This document shows, piece by piece, positions 24,495-35,989 of a DNA stretch of 64,000 bases; positions within the stretch are counted from its first letter, which is position 1; each line of letters begins with the position of its first letter. The notes below the pieces were generated by a model. It ran no database searches and had not been told where the DNA came from. It saw only the letters and a program-made list of their open reading frames with translations. The position numbers and the translations under genes are program-made. This stretch comes from Cristatella mucedo (lineage: Eukaryota; Bryozoa; Phylactolaemata; Cristatellidae): assembly GCA_009760855.2 (NCBI GenBank), contig WPIO01000005.1, forward strand, positions 10,002,501 to 10,066,500, given 5' to 3'.

Positions 24495-25855
24495 TTACGG
24501 TGAGCTCGCTCGGCCAGTGTCGGTCGGAGGAGCGGCCCGCGCGCCATCGGCGGGTCCTTGCACCGTCGCACTGACCGCAGACGACGCTGCCTTCGCCGCC
24601 GCGCCGCGCCCGCTCGCGGCGGTTCGGGGCTCGGCCTCGCCTTGACAGACGAAAGGCGCCTTTACGACGACGAGACGTCCGCTTTGAATGTGCACTCGCA
24701 CGTTCCGCGCATCGACGCCGGTCGGCAGCGCAAAGTCCTTGCTAAACGCGTAGGTCGTCACCACGCCGTCGCCACGCTCCTCGCGCGCACCGCTGATGCG
24801 CACCGTGTTGTCCTTCGTCTCCGCTTTCACCTCGCTCGGCAGGAAACCGGGCAGCGGAAAGGCAACGACGTAGTTCAGCGTCGAAGCACCCAGCTCGACG
24901 CTCGGCGTCGCCATGTCACCGAGCGGCGCAGCCACGTCTGTCTTCGCAGCCGCCGCGGCGAGCGGCTGCCTCGGCTTATTCTCCGCGTGCGTGCAATCGG
25001 AGAACGCGTGCTCCTGAGCGGGCGGTACGCGAGCGTGAGACGAGCGCGAGGCGCCTGCGAACGCGAGGCTGCGGCCGCGCGCGGCGCCGTAAAAGTCTGC
25101 TCACCTGCTCGTGCTGCTCATTTCTGCACTCCGGAGTGCAGCGTGTTCCTTCATGGGTCACAGACTCCCAGCAGCCGCTGCTGCGGTTCGGGGCGAAAGG
25201 AAGCTCCAAGCGCTGCTCAGTCACGTGGCTCTGCAGAGGACTTCCGTCGTCGCGGGCGTCGAGCTCGTTCCTGGCCAGTGAGCTTTGCGCCTGCTTACCT
25301 GCAGACGGTAGAGATCAAATAGACCTCAGAGTGCATGAGTGCGTGCTGCGGCGCTAGAGGCGGAGGGGACTCGGCGCAGAAGGCCTGCTTCGCCGGCGCT
25401 CTAACCGTCGCTCAGCGGCTGCACGGCTCACCTTGTGCGCTCGCGTCCCAGTCAGAGCGCTCATGCAATTTCGGAAGAGTCTGTGCAACCTCCTTATATC
25501 TCCAGTCGAGCGGCGAGGGCGAGTGACCGAACTCGTCACCTTCCTGGCTTTTGCCGTCGTGGGCGACGCCCAGCTGGTTTAGGCCGTCGCTGTCGTCACG
25601 TCGGTAGTTCAAGCGGCTGTAGTTGTATCCCCGGTAGCTCAAACCCTCGTAGTCGGGGCGCTGGCGGCGGAACAAGCTTTCGAATTCTTCGTCTGCGCTA
25701 TCATAACCGTTGAAGTCGGAGCGGCTGTCGTGCCAGATGTTGAAGCTTCGGTACTCGTCGCCGTCGGTGTGAAAGCCGAGACCGCCGCTCATGCCGCAGT
25801 ATCTGGAAAAGCCGTCTTCTGCGAAGGGTACTCTGGATGCCTGCTGCATTGCCAT
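24495..25855 (-). CDS. Large small-HSP paralogue, copy B (378 aa, 3 exons)
   Basis: Exons: 25855-25432 (ATG; phase-1 donor gtgagc), 25298-25105 (acceptor tctgcag; phase-0 donor gtgagc) and 25013-24495 (acceptor cgctcag; stop). Lengths are 424, 194 and 519 nt, one codon longer in exon 1 than C and D (an extra Arg in the FESLFRRQR run). Intron 2 is 91 nt, so retention would shift the frame. The domain layout is as in copy D. The poly(A) signal aataaa is on the minus strand at 24337-24332. Exon 1 carries several amino-acid differences from the other copies near residues 70-90, more than any other copy. Confidence 0.88.
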
Positions 25856-25939
25856 GATAGAAGAATTATTCCTGTCCCAGTCGAAATCCTGAAGGCTGCT
25901 TCGTGCTATTCCGATTCGACCCGACCGTGCGCTGACGGC

Positions 25940-25980
25940 GCTGCTCTATATAGAGGGCGAGATAGTTCGCGAAGCCTCGA
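25940..25980 (-). promoter_or_regulatory. TATA box and heat-shock element of copy B
   Basis: TATA-box palindrome ctatatagag at 25946-25955 and HSE core gttcgcgaag at 25965-25974. The similarity to the arm 2 sequence ends just beyond this point. Confidence 0.75.
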
Positions 25981-25999
25981 GTTCGCACGCACTTCGCAT

Positions 26000-27210
26000 C
26001 CGTTGCGTACGTCTCTTACGTCAGTACGAGTGGTATACATCCTAGCTGAAATAACGCTTTAAGAAAAGATTAGTTTTTCCGTATAATAAATTTTATTTTT
26101 GCATTGACCTAAGTGCATGGGAAGACAAGCAAGCTAATTTTGACACCACTCGCTTTATTGTAACTTAAACCCAGACTTTTTGGAAGCGTCTGGTGAAGTT
26201 TAGCGAGGGTAGGGAAAGAAGCTACTGAATAATCCCACTACAAGGCAATTTCATGTTTATTAGACTAAGGAATAAGCAAGTTCGTACCGGTTTTGAGATA
26301 TCTTCGGCGCGTTGTCAGTCTTGTGGTTTTCCTGGCCGCTCGTCCTCCTAAGACTCGATTATCCCGGTGTCGATTGTGAAAGCTTTTTCAGCCCCACGTA
26401 CCACCCAACGACATATAAATCAAAACAGAATAGATTCTCCAAGAGGGTTCTTCTGAAACCAGTAGGTACTTTAAAAAATTCAATCAACTTCGTGTACTTT
26501 GCAGGCTTTCTGCCGTCGCGATGAATCCGACGCAGAATAGAATACCGCTGTTGTCCTTTAGGCCGAAAGAAAAGACGCTTCGGCATAGAGCAATAAAAAC
26601 AACAATACTACTTGCATGTTTATGTTGCCGGTGCAATGGCTAGTGATTATGGACTATGAACTTCACTGCTGCCTCTCGAAATGGATGTACTATCTTTGCA
26701 AGCGAATTAGAATGGAGTCACACTTGTGAAAATGACGCGATAAGCGGAGGCACGGATACACAGAGCCGTTTACAATTACGCAGGAACGAGATTAGTTTGT
26801 TTACACCGTCATTGTAGTACTCGACTTTAACGACCGAGTTCAAGATTAATGTATTGGACGACCGACGTCACCGGCTTGTGCCCCACGGCATACGTGAAGC
26901 GCCGAAATAGAGATTGCGTTCTCTCAGAGTGCTATTCCATCGAATTGCATCTAAATTTATTTAACATACAGGGCCCTGCCGTGACCGTGCTCGATCTCTT
27001 GGACTCACGATCTGCCGGCGAATGAGTCTTAACGGTGAACGTGAGCTGCTTTGGTCCATTAAACGAGACTGTTCGAGTTCACCTGTCGAATCAGCCGTAA
27101 TATACTGGCTATAGCTTAAGCTTTTGTTAATACGGTGTTGTTTTTAGCGCTGCATGCAGAATATCGAGTGCCGTGTCTTTGTCATTAGCATATTCTAAGT
27201 TTTAGGTTTT
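26000..27210. other. Upstream flank of copy B, an old duplicate of the upstream flank of copy A
   Basis: Aligns in order, with many differences, to 20700-21970: tatacatcctagctgaaata with tatacattttagctatgatg, gtcagtcttgtggttttcct with gcaagtcttgcggtcgtact, the S2 SINE remnant (26800-26945; gcgttctctcagagtgctat), and tcgagtgccgtgtctttg with accgagtgccgactcttt. It shows that A and B arose by a tandem duplication of a unit of about 5 kb. No gene is seen. Confidence 0.75.
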
Positions 27211-27224
27211 TTGGTTTCTACAGG

Positions 27225-28545
27225 TAATAATGATAATAATAATAATATAAATAATAAGAACACACTTGATAAAGTGCCGTCAGAGAACTTAATCTCTTTC
27301 TAGGTGCCCTATATTTGCTGAATTGGACACACGATCGAACGGTTAATTTCAGCATGTTCAATAAACAACACGAATAACATGGTTAGGGGTGACATGCACA
27401 GGGTCAGCATGCAAGTGTGGTTGGTGGTAGAATGCACAGTGTCAGCACGCATAAGCACATCAAGGACGAATCACAGGGACCTACTAAATGCTGTCCTAAA
27501 TCGGTGCGATTTTTTAAGGTCTTTTTAAATGTGGTCAATTCAGTGGATGTTGTGACGGAAGTCGGGAGTGAGTTCCAGGCTTTAGAAGAATACGAACAAA
27601 ATGCGGTCTCCAAAGGATTTAAGGTTTGTACGAGGTATAGATAAACATTTAGTTTCGGAAAAGCGGTGGTACGTTGCTTGGCCTGGTGGGGGATCCCTTT
27701 GCTTCAAATGTAAAGCGCCTAGAGAGAGAGATTGAGTTCTCTGAGAGCGCTTTATCAAGTGCGTTATAATTATTATTATATTTGATAGATAGACTAGAGC
27801 TCAAGAATGAAGACTCCTAAAAGTGAGCAACAGTACCTTGAAGTCGACCCGTTGCTTGACTGGTAGCTAGTGCATGTCGACGAGAAGTGGTGTGATGTTA
27901 AAACTGCGACGCTCACGACAGACAAGCCTAGCTGTGGAGTTTTGCACCAGCTGTACGCATCTGATTGCACATGCTGATAGACCAGCAAGCAGCGAGTTAC
28001 AGAAGTCAAGACGGGGTGTCAAAAATTCTTGGACCAACTTAGATGTAGTATCCCTGTCGACAAAAACCCGAATTTTAGCGATGATATGTAGCTGAAAGTA
28101 GGCAGACTTTATCGTGGAGCTGATGCGGTCGTCTAACAAAAGGTCACTTTGGAACATGACCTAGATTTTGTGCAAATTCAACCAGAGATATGCTGGCAGA
28201 ACTGATTTTTAGCATTGGCCTTTCCAATTTCTGAATTTACTCGGTTTGCCCATAACTAGTAAGTTTGTTTTATCATCATTCAATTTAAGAAAGTTTGCTG
28301 CCGTATATGTGCGGATGTCATGAATACATGCAGCACTCCAGTTGAGAGAATTTGATGTGCTGGAAGGCTTTGAGGTATCAAAGCAATGGTGCAGCTGAGT
28401 ATCGTCGGAACTGAAGTGAACTGTGCTAGATTGTGCTTGGAATTCACGTCGGCAAGAAGAATATAAATCGTGAAAAGAACTTCACTAAGCACTGAGCCCT
28501 GAGGTGCCCCATATTTCAGAGATTTTCTTTTAAAATTTTGGTCAT
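27225..28545 (-). mobile_element. LINE family 1 (L2-like), 3' half, interrupted
   Basis: (AAT)n tail at about 27226-27250, 3' tail, then the ORF2 C-terminus (plus strand gagtgagttccaggctttag). On the minus strand come SRLDFCNSLLAGL-like TPRLDFCNSLLAGL, QLVQNSTARLVCRE and, further up, DDRISSTIKSAYFQLH. It ends near the gaggtgccccatatttcaga that follows GVPQGS in the intact family. It contains stops and frameshifts, plus a small insertion at 27693-27783. Confidence 0.85.
27693..27783 (+). mobile_element. Severely truncated LINE family 1 3' tail nested in another copy
   Basis: Only the last 90 bp of the element, plus-oriented: caaatgtaaagcgcctagag, ttgagttctctgagagcgct, then an att-type tail. 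The minus-oriented LINE resumes directly after it. Confidence 0.8.
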
Positions 28546-28552
28546 CAAAACA

Positions 28553-28600
28553 CTTGTCAAAGCGAGCACTTTAACCACCGGGTCAGTTTTTTCTCAGTAT
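28553..28600 (-). mobile_element. SINE S2 head remnant
   Basis: Plus-strand gtcaaagcgagcactttaac followed by caccgggtca is the reverse complement of the S2 tRNA-like head (ggtgctcgcttttgac preceded by ccccgtggataa at 21530). Confidence 0.45.
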
Positions 28601-28869
28601 TAACTCTTATACATAATTACCCAGGACAGTTTACTGACAATGTGATGCTGTCCTATGATTAGGGCATCTTTGAGATTGCAATTTTCAGCATAGCTGCAAC
28701 TACAGCATATCGACACATTTTCTTAACCATTTGAATGGACTTGTGCAACGACTCTTGTGAGTCACTGCTGACGTTTTATTGCCACTTTGAACTAAGCTGG
28801 TGAATAATTATTTTCTTATGCTGTATTTTAATGTTGCAATTTTGTCTCACGTGCAGCTGAATATGTTCG

Positions 28870-29890
28870 ATGTCGAAATAGACATTGCTTGCCTGAGAGA
28901 GATGTCACATAGAGCTGCTCTCGGTCTGAAATAAGGTGTAGTTCAAGAGTGGGGCTGTGATATCAACGATGGACTGAACAGCATCGTAGGTCATTTGGAG
29001 CAACTGTCTGAGAAGATAGATGGACTAATTGAAACAAGAATTGAAGCTGGCAGTGTCCTCAAAATTTATTTTTAACTGTAACTTTTTGGATCTATTTCCA
29101 CTTTGGTACAGCATCTTAAGGAAGATTAAGCGCGATTAGAAAAGACTGCAGGACCCAAATATGAACTTCAAAGACGCCTGCTACGACCTCCACACTCTTG
29201 AGATTGAGTTTTCAAGACTTCGAGAAGAAACGTGCCAAGAATCATAAATATATCCCAACAAAAAATGTGAATTGTGGGGAATGTCAGTTAAACAAAGAAT
29301 CCGCCGAAGGACACAGATGCCTGGAGAACTCTCTAGATGTTGTTCTCAGGGCAGAGGAGATTTCAAGAATCATGAAGGGCAGAATAGACACTAAGCACTG
29401 AGCACTACTAAGCACTAAGCACTAAGCACTACTACCTCCGACAATAAATTACGACTAGATTTCACCGACAATAAATTACGACTAGATTTCACTGGCTATA
29501 GGGTCTTGATGCCAAATTTTGTTTTTTGCAGGAAGTTAAGAATCTTAGGAAGAAAATTAACCAGACCACACTAGACCAGAAATTTGTAGATTGTGGAGGC
29601 TTATCCTATAATTCAGACGTTGATCGAACAGAGCTGTACAATGAAATATGTGACTGTAAAATGCTTGTTGCCTCAATTCACAACGTCACAGCCCTAAAGA
29701 CAACACTCGAACTCATGTCTTTCATCGTCAGTTTTATGAGATGTACTTCTTAATTTGAGAGTCCCCTTGCGAGTTCTTCTCAGCGTAGCTTTATGATATG
29801 CAATTTGTGAACGTTCCTTTAGCAAGCTCAAGATAAACCTGTCTTATCTGAGAGCATCAATGGGAACAAGATAACAAGATCTAATCACCG
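28870..29890 (+). pseudogene. hAT-family transposase relic (ZMYM/52-kDa-repressor-like type)
   Basis: The C-terminal dimerisation region is recognisable: CERSFSKLKINLSYLRASMG at about 29807-29870, preceded by a decayed hydrophobic stretch. Before it, 29526-29753 encodes NLRKKINQTTLDQ, GLSYNSDVDRTELYNEI and ALKTTLELMSFI. This matches the layout of hAT transposases of the zinc-finger MYM-like group. Stops and frameshifts occur throughout, and the zinc finger and DDE core are not visible. No terminal inverted repeats were found. Confidence 0.7.
29388..29491. repeat. Short tandem repeats inside the hAT relic
   Basis: Four to five copies of taagcac/gagcacta-type heptamers (29389-29428), then two copies of a 27-bp unit containing gacaataaattacgactaga (about 29437-29491). 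Confidence 0.85.
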
Positions 29891-30575
29891 ATTTGGCCTA
29901 GATAAGCGCAAAGTAAGAAACATTAGAACGTAGTTACTTTCAAAGGGAATAACCGCATGTTGCCGTGCTCGAGACCAGAAACATTTTAATAAGTGTTAAA
30001 GCGGTGATAGCTACCATGTACCTTAGCTACGACTATTAAAGCTTTCACAGCTCATATGCCTGCTAGCGTGTGTTTTTTCATTTCGTCTCTGGTTGAGATA
30101 TTTTGTAGCACGTTTTGACAAGAGGAGATATTGTAACTTTGTTCCCTGGCGCTGAATGGTCACATTGCGCCAATGACACCGCCATCCGGACGATGTAGAC
30201 TGATGGGCACCGGGGCTACGGAGGGCAGGAAGACTTACCACGCAACAAATTCACCTGCAAAAGATTAGTATGAAACTACTAATGATTTTATCCGCTAAAA
30301 ATGACAGGTATTGTTCTCGTAGTAATCAATTACTCAATTCTACACCCTCGCAAACCGTCACTGGGCAATACCCTCAAACTACTGTCTCGCTGACAGTTCG
30401 GGAAGTTAGCGAGTACTGTCAAGACACGTTTGCTAGTGTACCCGTGCAATAAGGACGATGCAAAAATAAAACTTAAGAATTCGATAAATATTATTGTATT
30501 TTTGAAGCGTTTATGTTGCTAAGAACCATATAAGTAGTGCCGATATAATACACTGGTCAAAAAGAGTTGCGAAGT
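29891..30575. other. Upstream flank of copy C
   Basis: The last 110 bp are a diverged relative of the copy A/D upstream flank (accatataagtagtgccgat against aatgtataaaagtagcacag). The rest matches nothing in the window. No gene seen. Confidence 0.5.
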
Positions 30576-30587
30576 CCACCCGAACTC

Positions 30588-30622
30588 GAGGCTTCGAGAA
30601 CACTCTCGCCCTCTATAAAGAG
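30588..30622 (+). promoter_or_regulatory. Variant TATA box and heat-shock element of copy C
   Basis: HSE core cttcgagaac (30592-30601) keeps nTTCnnGAAn but with a central GA instead of GC. The TATA element is ctataaag (30613-30620) rather than the palindrome of the other three copies. Confidence 0.72.
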
Positions 30623-30720
30623 CAAAACGGTCAGCGGTCGGCACAGCACGGTCGGGTCGAATCGGAATAGCACGAAGCAGCCTTCAGGATTTCGACTGGG
30701 ACAGGAATAATTCTTCTATC

Positions 30721-32078
30721 ATGGCAATGCAGCAGGCATCCAGAGTACCCTTCGCAGAAGACGGCTTTTCCAGATACTGCGGCATGAGCGGCGGTCTCGG
30801 CTTTCACACCGACGGCGACGAGTACCGAAGCTTCAACATCTGGCACGACAGCCGCTCCGACTTCAATGGTTATGACAGCGCGGACGAAGAATTCGAAAGC
30901 TTGTTCCGCCAGCGTCACGACTACGAGGGTTTCAGCTACCGGGCTGACGACTACAGCCGCTTGAGCTACCGACGCTACGACAGCGACGGCCAAAACCAGC
31001 TGGGTGTCGCCCACGACGGCAAAAGCCAGGAAGGTGACGAGTTCGATCACTCGCCCTCGCCGCTCGACTGGAGGTATAAGGAGGTTGCACAGACTCTTCC
31101 GAAGTTGCATGAGCGCTCTGACTGGGACGCGAGCGCACAAGGTGAGCCGTGCAGCCGCAGAGCGACGGTTAGAGCGCCGGCGAAGCAGGCCTTCCGTGCC
31201 GAGTCCCCTCCGCCTCTAGCGCCGCAGCACGCACTCGTGCACTCTGAGGTCTATTTGATCTCTACCGTCTGCAGGTAAGCAGGCGCAAAGCTCACTGGCC
31301 AGGAACGAGCTCGACGCCCGCGACGACGGAAGTCCTCTGCAGAGCCACGTGACTAAGCAGCGCTCGGAGCTTCCTTTCGCCCCGAACCGCAGCAGCGGCT
31401 GCTCGGAGTCTGTGACCCATGAAGGAACACGCTGCACTCCGGAGTGCGGAAATAAGCAGCACGAGCAGGTGAGCAGACTTTTACGGCGCCGCACGCGGCC
31501 GCAGCCTCGCGTTCGCAGGCGCCTCGCGCTCGTCTCACGCTCGCGTACCGCCCGCCCAGGAGCACGCGTTCTCCGATTGTACGCACGCGGAGAATAAGCC
31601 GAGGCGGCCGCTCGCCGCGGCGGCTGCGAAGACAGACGCGGCTGCGCCGCTCGGTGACATGGCGACGCCGAGCGTCGAGCTGGGTGCTTCGACGCTGAAC
31701 TACGTCGTTGCCTTTCCGCTGCCCGGTTTCCTGCCGAGCGAGGTGAAAGCGGAGACGAAGGACAACACGATGCGCATCAGCGGTGCGCGCGAGGAGCATG
31801 GCGACGGCGTGGTGACGACCTACGCGTTTAGCAAAGACTTTGCGTTGCCGACCGGCGTCGATGCGCGGAACGTGCGAGTGCACATTCAAAGCGGACGTCT
31901 CGTCGTCGTAAAGGCGCCTTTCGTCTGTCAAGGCGAGGCCGAGCCCCGAACCGCCGCGAGCGGGCGCGGCGCGGCGGCGAAGGCAGCGTCGTCTGCGGTC
32001 AGTGCGACGGTGCAAGGACCCGCCGATGGCGCGCGGGCCGCTCCTCCGATCGACACTGGCCGAGCGAGCTCACCATAA
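30721..32078 (+). CDS. Large small-HSP paralogue, copy C (377 aa, 3 exons)
   Basis: Exons: 30721-31141 (ATG; phase-1 donor gtgagc), 31275-31468 (acceptor tctgcag; phase-0 donor gtgagc) and 31560-32078 (acceptor cgcccag; TAA). Intron 2 is 91 nt. Poly(A) signal aataaa at 32236-32241. The protein layout is as in copy D. Differences include Met for Val in the NTMRISGAREE strand and His for Arg after it. Intact reading frame throughout. Confidence 0.9.
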
Positions 32079-32980
32079 AGCTTCGTGCTGGCGGGCGCTC
32101 CGAGCCGGCGCCAGCGGTCGGCGGCGGCAGAACTTAGCGTTAAAGTCTCAAACGGCGACCGGCGATTCGGTCGCACGAGCACGGCAAGCGTCGCCAGCTG
32201 TACGCACTAGTTTTTGGATGCACTGTTTCTTTTCGAATAAAACCACGAACGTTCTTTAGCTCGCAATTATCTCTTGCCATCAGCACGCTCAGCTGCTGAC
32301 CGAGCTGCTGCCACCGCACTCACTAGCGTCACGAAGCGATTCAGCTCGGAAAGGACACGAACTACTATGCCATCCATAGGCAACGGCGTTAGGCCTATTA
32401 CCTTAAAAATCTATAGCCCCGTTACCTTCCTCCATAGATGACCAGTATTCTTCAGGTTACCGTTCATTTTCTCTACCGACTAAACTTTCAAGACATCCAT
32501 CTTAATGGGATGTTAACTTGAAATCCTCGCTAATAATTCTTTTAACGTGCCGTAGCCAAATCACGCCGTGCACCGGTTTTTAATGCTCGCAGCACGTAAT
32601 AATAACAGCATCAGCTGTAACTATGACACCTTCTGTAGTCGGCGATCTGCGAGAGAGCGTGGTGATAAACTTAAAGTGGTCTAATAGTAATAATAATGAT
32701 AATAACGATACAATAAGTTAGCATACTGCTGTCAGATAAAATAATCCGTTATTAACTATTCATTATTGAACATCAAACTGTCAAGATTGCCGTCTTTACG
32801 GAACACAGATTTAAAATAATCGCTTAACAATTCGAACTGCGTCCGTCAGATTATTAACGGCCTGCCCCGCCAATAATTGCGAACAATACGTTACTACTAA
32901 CTGACGCGGCCCCAAAATGCAAGAATGACGCCGTCTTCGGTGACCGGCAATGGTGCTTCATAATAAATTTCACGTTCAAA

Positions 32981-33721
32981 AAATTATTAATAATAAAATT
33001 AATGCGCCACCATAGCACCGTGAGAAAATAACCCTATTTCTAGGCGCTAGCTTTGCGGCGTCAAGGAAACCTGATCGCACGGTACACTGTCGAACGTGAT
33101 CAATAGCGACGTTGCCACACGGTTTGTGGTAAGATGCATACTGTCGGCACGCATATGCACACAAAGAATGATCCACAAGACCCAGACTATGCCGCGAGAA
33201 ACACGTGCGGACGAGGCTTTATTGTAAATGGCAAACCGTGGGATGCCGCGACGTTAGCGACGTAGACATGGCCTATTACGATTTGAGGTACGTTCGAGCC
33301 ATAGCTGAGCGAGAGAACAGTGCATGGTACAATGCACTGCCGGGCACGGAAGTAACTGTGATTGGTATGCCTGGGCCAAACAATTAAGGGGCCTAAACTT
33401 GAGCGAAACCACCGCTCAGTCTTTACGCTGCTTCGTTGTAAGCCACTAAAGGTCAGCCGGAAGTGGTGTAACGCAGCAACTGCACCGGTCGCGACAGAAA
33501 CGTCTAGGTGCACAGGTTTGTACCAACTTCAGGCGATTGATTCCGCATGCCAGAACACCAGCATACACTGACCTACAGAGGTTGAGCTTGAACATCAGTG
33601 ATGCGTCGAACTAATTTAAATGCAGTATTATCTGTGCAAGAATGCCCGAATTTTAGCATTGATATGCAGCTGCAAACATGCATACGTCACTTTGGAGCTC
33701 ACGTGGTCGTCATGTTAAAGT
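32981..33721 (-). mobile_element. LINE family 1 fragment, arm 2
   Basis: Mirror of 22960-23700, at near identity. Confidence 0.65.
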
Positions 33722-33725
33722 TCGC

Positions 33726-33843
33726 GCCGGAACAGGATACCTACCGAAAGCCGCTTAGGATGTGAGTGCACTACGCAAAACTCTCCTGCGTGACATCCAC
33801 ATAGTCTTTGTGGCTTTGTTGATTTACAGCCGGAGATACATTG
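33726..33843 (+). mobile_element. LINE family 2 3'-end fragment, arm 2
   Basis: Mirror of 22838-22955. Confidence 0.7.
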
Positions 33844-34279
33844 CATTACGCTACCTATATTTCGGGCAGATGCCGCTTCAGTTATGCAGGCCCAATCCGT
33901 CGCATCTCGCTGCTTTGATATAAATCATTGCAATTCTTTTGCCAATCAATGATTAGACTACTTTTAAAAGGAAGATTTATAGAAATTTGATATTCGCAGC
34001 ATTTACTGGTTCCGCAAAACGTTTTTTCGTATTCGTCTGTGAGCTGATTGTATGCATAGTTTCATTGTCCTTTTTATATGCCTCCTTCCAGCAAACGCAC
34101 AGTGCCCATAAATTGGTTTGGTTTTCCTTAACAATTAGCTGCACGTCTTACTGTAGCAGTGATTTTTTATTCGTGGCATTTAACTGATTTCGCTGAAGGT
34201 ACTACGTAAATACTACGCAGAAGCTCTCGGAGAACTTACAAATTAATCGGTATTGCCACTTTCTCTGTGTACACCTGTC

Positions 34280-34284
<5 letters not shown>

Positions 34285-34333
<49 letters not shown>

Positions 34334-34365
34334 TACTCACTCCCTGTCTCTCTCTCTCTCTCTTT
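34285..34365. repeat. (CT)n microsatellite, arm 2
   Basis: Mirror of the (GA)n tract at 22316-22396, with the same interruption. Confidence 0.95.
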
Positions 34366-34990
34366 CGAGACGCTATTGAGTATTACAAGACACGCTGAAG
34401 TGTGAATATAGCTACAAAGCTTTGAAATGATTTGATAACAAGCTTTCACTGAGAACTATGCTCGTAGCCTTTCACGTGCCCCTAATGCCTCTATGAGATC
34501 CTCTGTTATTTAGTTTCTCTTTAAGCAGTCAACGCTGAGCTCATAAAGTGGTTCACTTCTGCCGTTCCTATCATGAACGCTTAAATTAGTCGTCGCGATT
34601 TTAAATGACAACCCTCGTCGTTCTAACTAAGTGTCCGCCGTTTCATGTGCTCGCGTTCTTTTTAGTTTTGCAGCATGCGCCACCATCATGCCCGTGCGAC
34701 TGTTACTGGGTTGGTTTCGTTTCAACGCGTGCAAAGTGCAAAGGCCTGAAGCTTGCAATACGCTAAAGTCAAAGAGTCGGCACTCGGTATTGTCTTCGCG
34801 CAGCACTAATAACGATACCGTATAAGAAAAAGGTCTAACAATGGCCAGAATATGTTGGCCACAGTGACAGTTGAAGTCAAGCAGCTTCGTTTAACGGCTC
34901 AAAGCAGCTCACGCTGAGCGCAAAAAGTCATTGACAGGCGGACCACGAGTCCAACAGAGCGACTACGATCACGGCACAGCCCTATATAGT

Positions 34991-35168
34991 AGCGGGATTT
35001 CAACGCGACTCGTCGGTATAGCATTCTGAGAGAACTTAATTTTTTATTTCGGTGCTTCACTAATGTCGCGGGGCTCCGGCAAGCCGCGCCGGTCGTCCGC
35101 TACATATACCTTGACCTCGGTTGTCAAAAGCGAGCACCTTATCCACGGGGCTAGCCAATTTATCTCGG
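34991..35168 (-). mobile_element. SINE family S2, arm 2 copy
   Basis: Mirror of 21513-21690. Confidence 0.65.
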
Positions 35169-35989
35169 ACTTGCGTAATTAATTTTAAACGGCACGGTTA
35201 CTCCACAAGCGTTGCTCAGTTCTAATTGAGCCGCTAAAGTGATGGCTAAAAGCTTGGGTTCACATTTCAAGCTCATTGGTCGTAATCACGTGGCTTTGCA
35301 TCGTCAAAATAGAGCACTGAAATTGCGTCGCTTTTTCTTGCTCTTGGCCACAGTATCTCTTATTTCGTGTAGAAGCAAAAGATTGATACTTTTAATCTGC
35401 ATAAGATTAATAACAACGAAGGACACCATGACTTCCGTGCTGCTATGAGGATCATGTAGTTACTTCTTCAAATTCAAGTCGTTCGTTGGAATAGCTCAGG
35501 TAACTTCCGTTATCAGGAAAACCGTTACTCCTCGTATTTGACGTGCTGATTCATCTGTCTTCATTCGGTATGGAAGACTTGAAGAAACTAGCACAATCGG
35601 CACTGAGACAATCGTTGCCCACAAACAGGAGCGCTCAGTACGACCGCAAGACTTGCAACGTAAAGGAAGTCATCTCCAAACCGGTGATACCTGGTAACGC
35701 TTGAGTCCGATACTAATTCTTAGGCATTTTTCTGGGAGTATTCAATTGCTTCCTATCAGATCATAGCAAAGTGTCCACAGGCACTTTAAAGAAATGCCAA
35801 CTCGTCGGTTGAATTTCCGGAAGTTGGCGATAACGGTCAAGTTAGGTTTGCTATAAAGATAATGCAGAAAGAAAATTTAATGTTACGAAAAAACTTATTG
35901 GATTTTTACAACGTCATCATAGCTAAAATGTATAAAAGTAGCACAGATATAACAGAGGTCACAAGGAGTTCCAAAGTGCGTGCGAACTC

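Larger units (their letters stand above)
19080..25995. repeat. Inverted-duplication arm 1 (about 6.9 kb) with heat-shock genes A and B
   Basis: Its reverse complement matches 30580-37640 across both genes and the spacer. Paired landmarks give an almost constant coordinate sum: 23168-23494 with 33187-33513 and 22494-22694 with 33987-34187 sum to 56681, while 20620-20820 with 35862-36062 sum to 56682. So nearly 3 kb aligns with one net base of length change. The outer edge is about 19,080 and the inner edge lies just upstream of the gene B promoter. Confidence 0.93.
32079..35960. other. Spacer between heat-shock genes C and D
   Basis: Inverted copy of the A-B spacer with the same insertions: LINE family 1 at 32981-33721 (-), LINE family 2 end at 33726-33843 (+), (CT)n at 34285-34365 and SINE S2 at 34991-35168 (-). 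No host gene is seen. Confidence 0.7.

Noticed and set aside
30631-31140. 169-codon antisense frame over exon 1 of gene C, rich in Val/Ala
   Set aside because: It mirrors the Asp/Tyr codons of exon 1 (GAC/TAC give GTC/GTA on the other strand). Present in all copies as a shadow.
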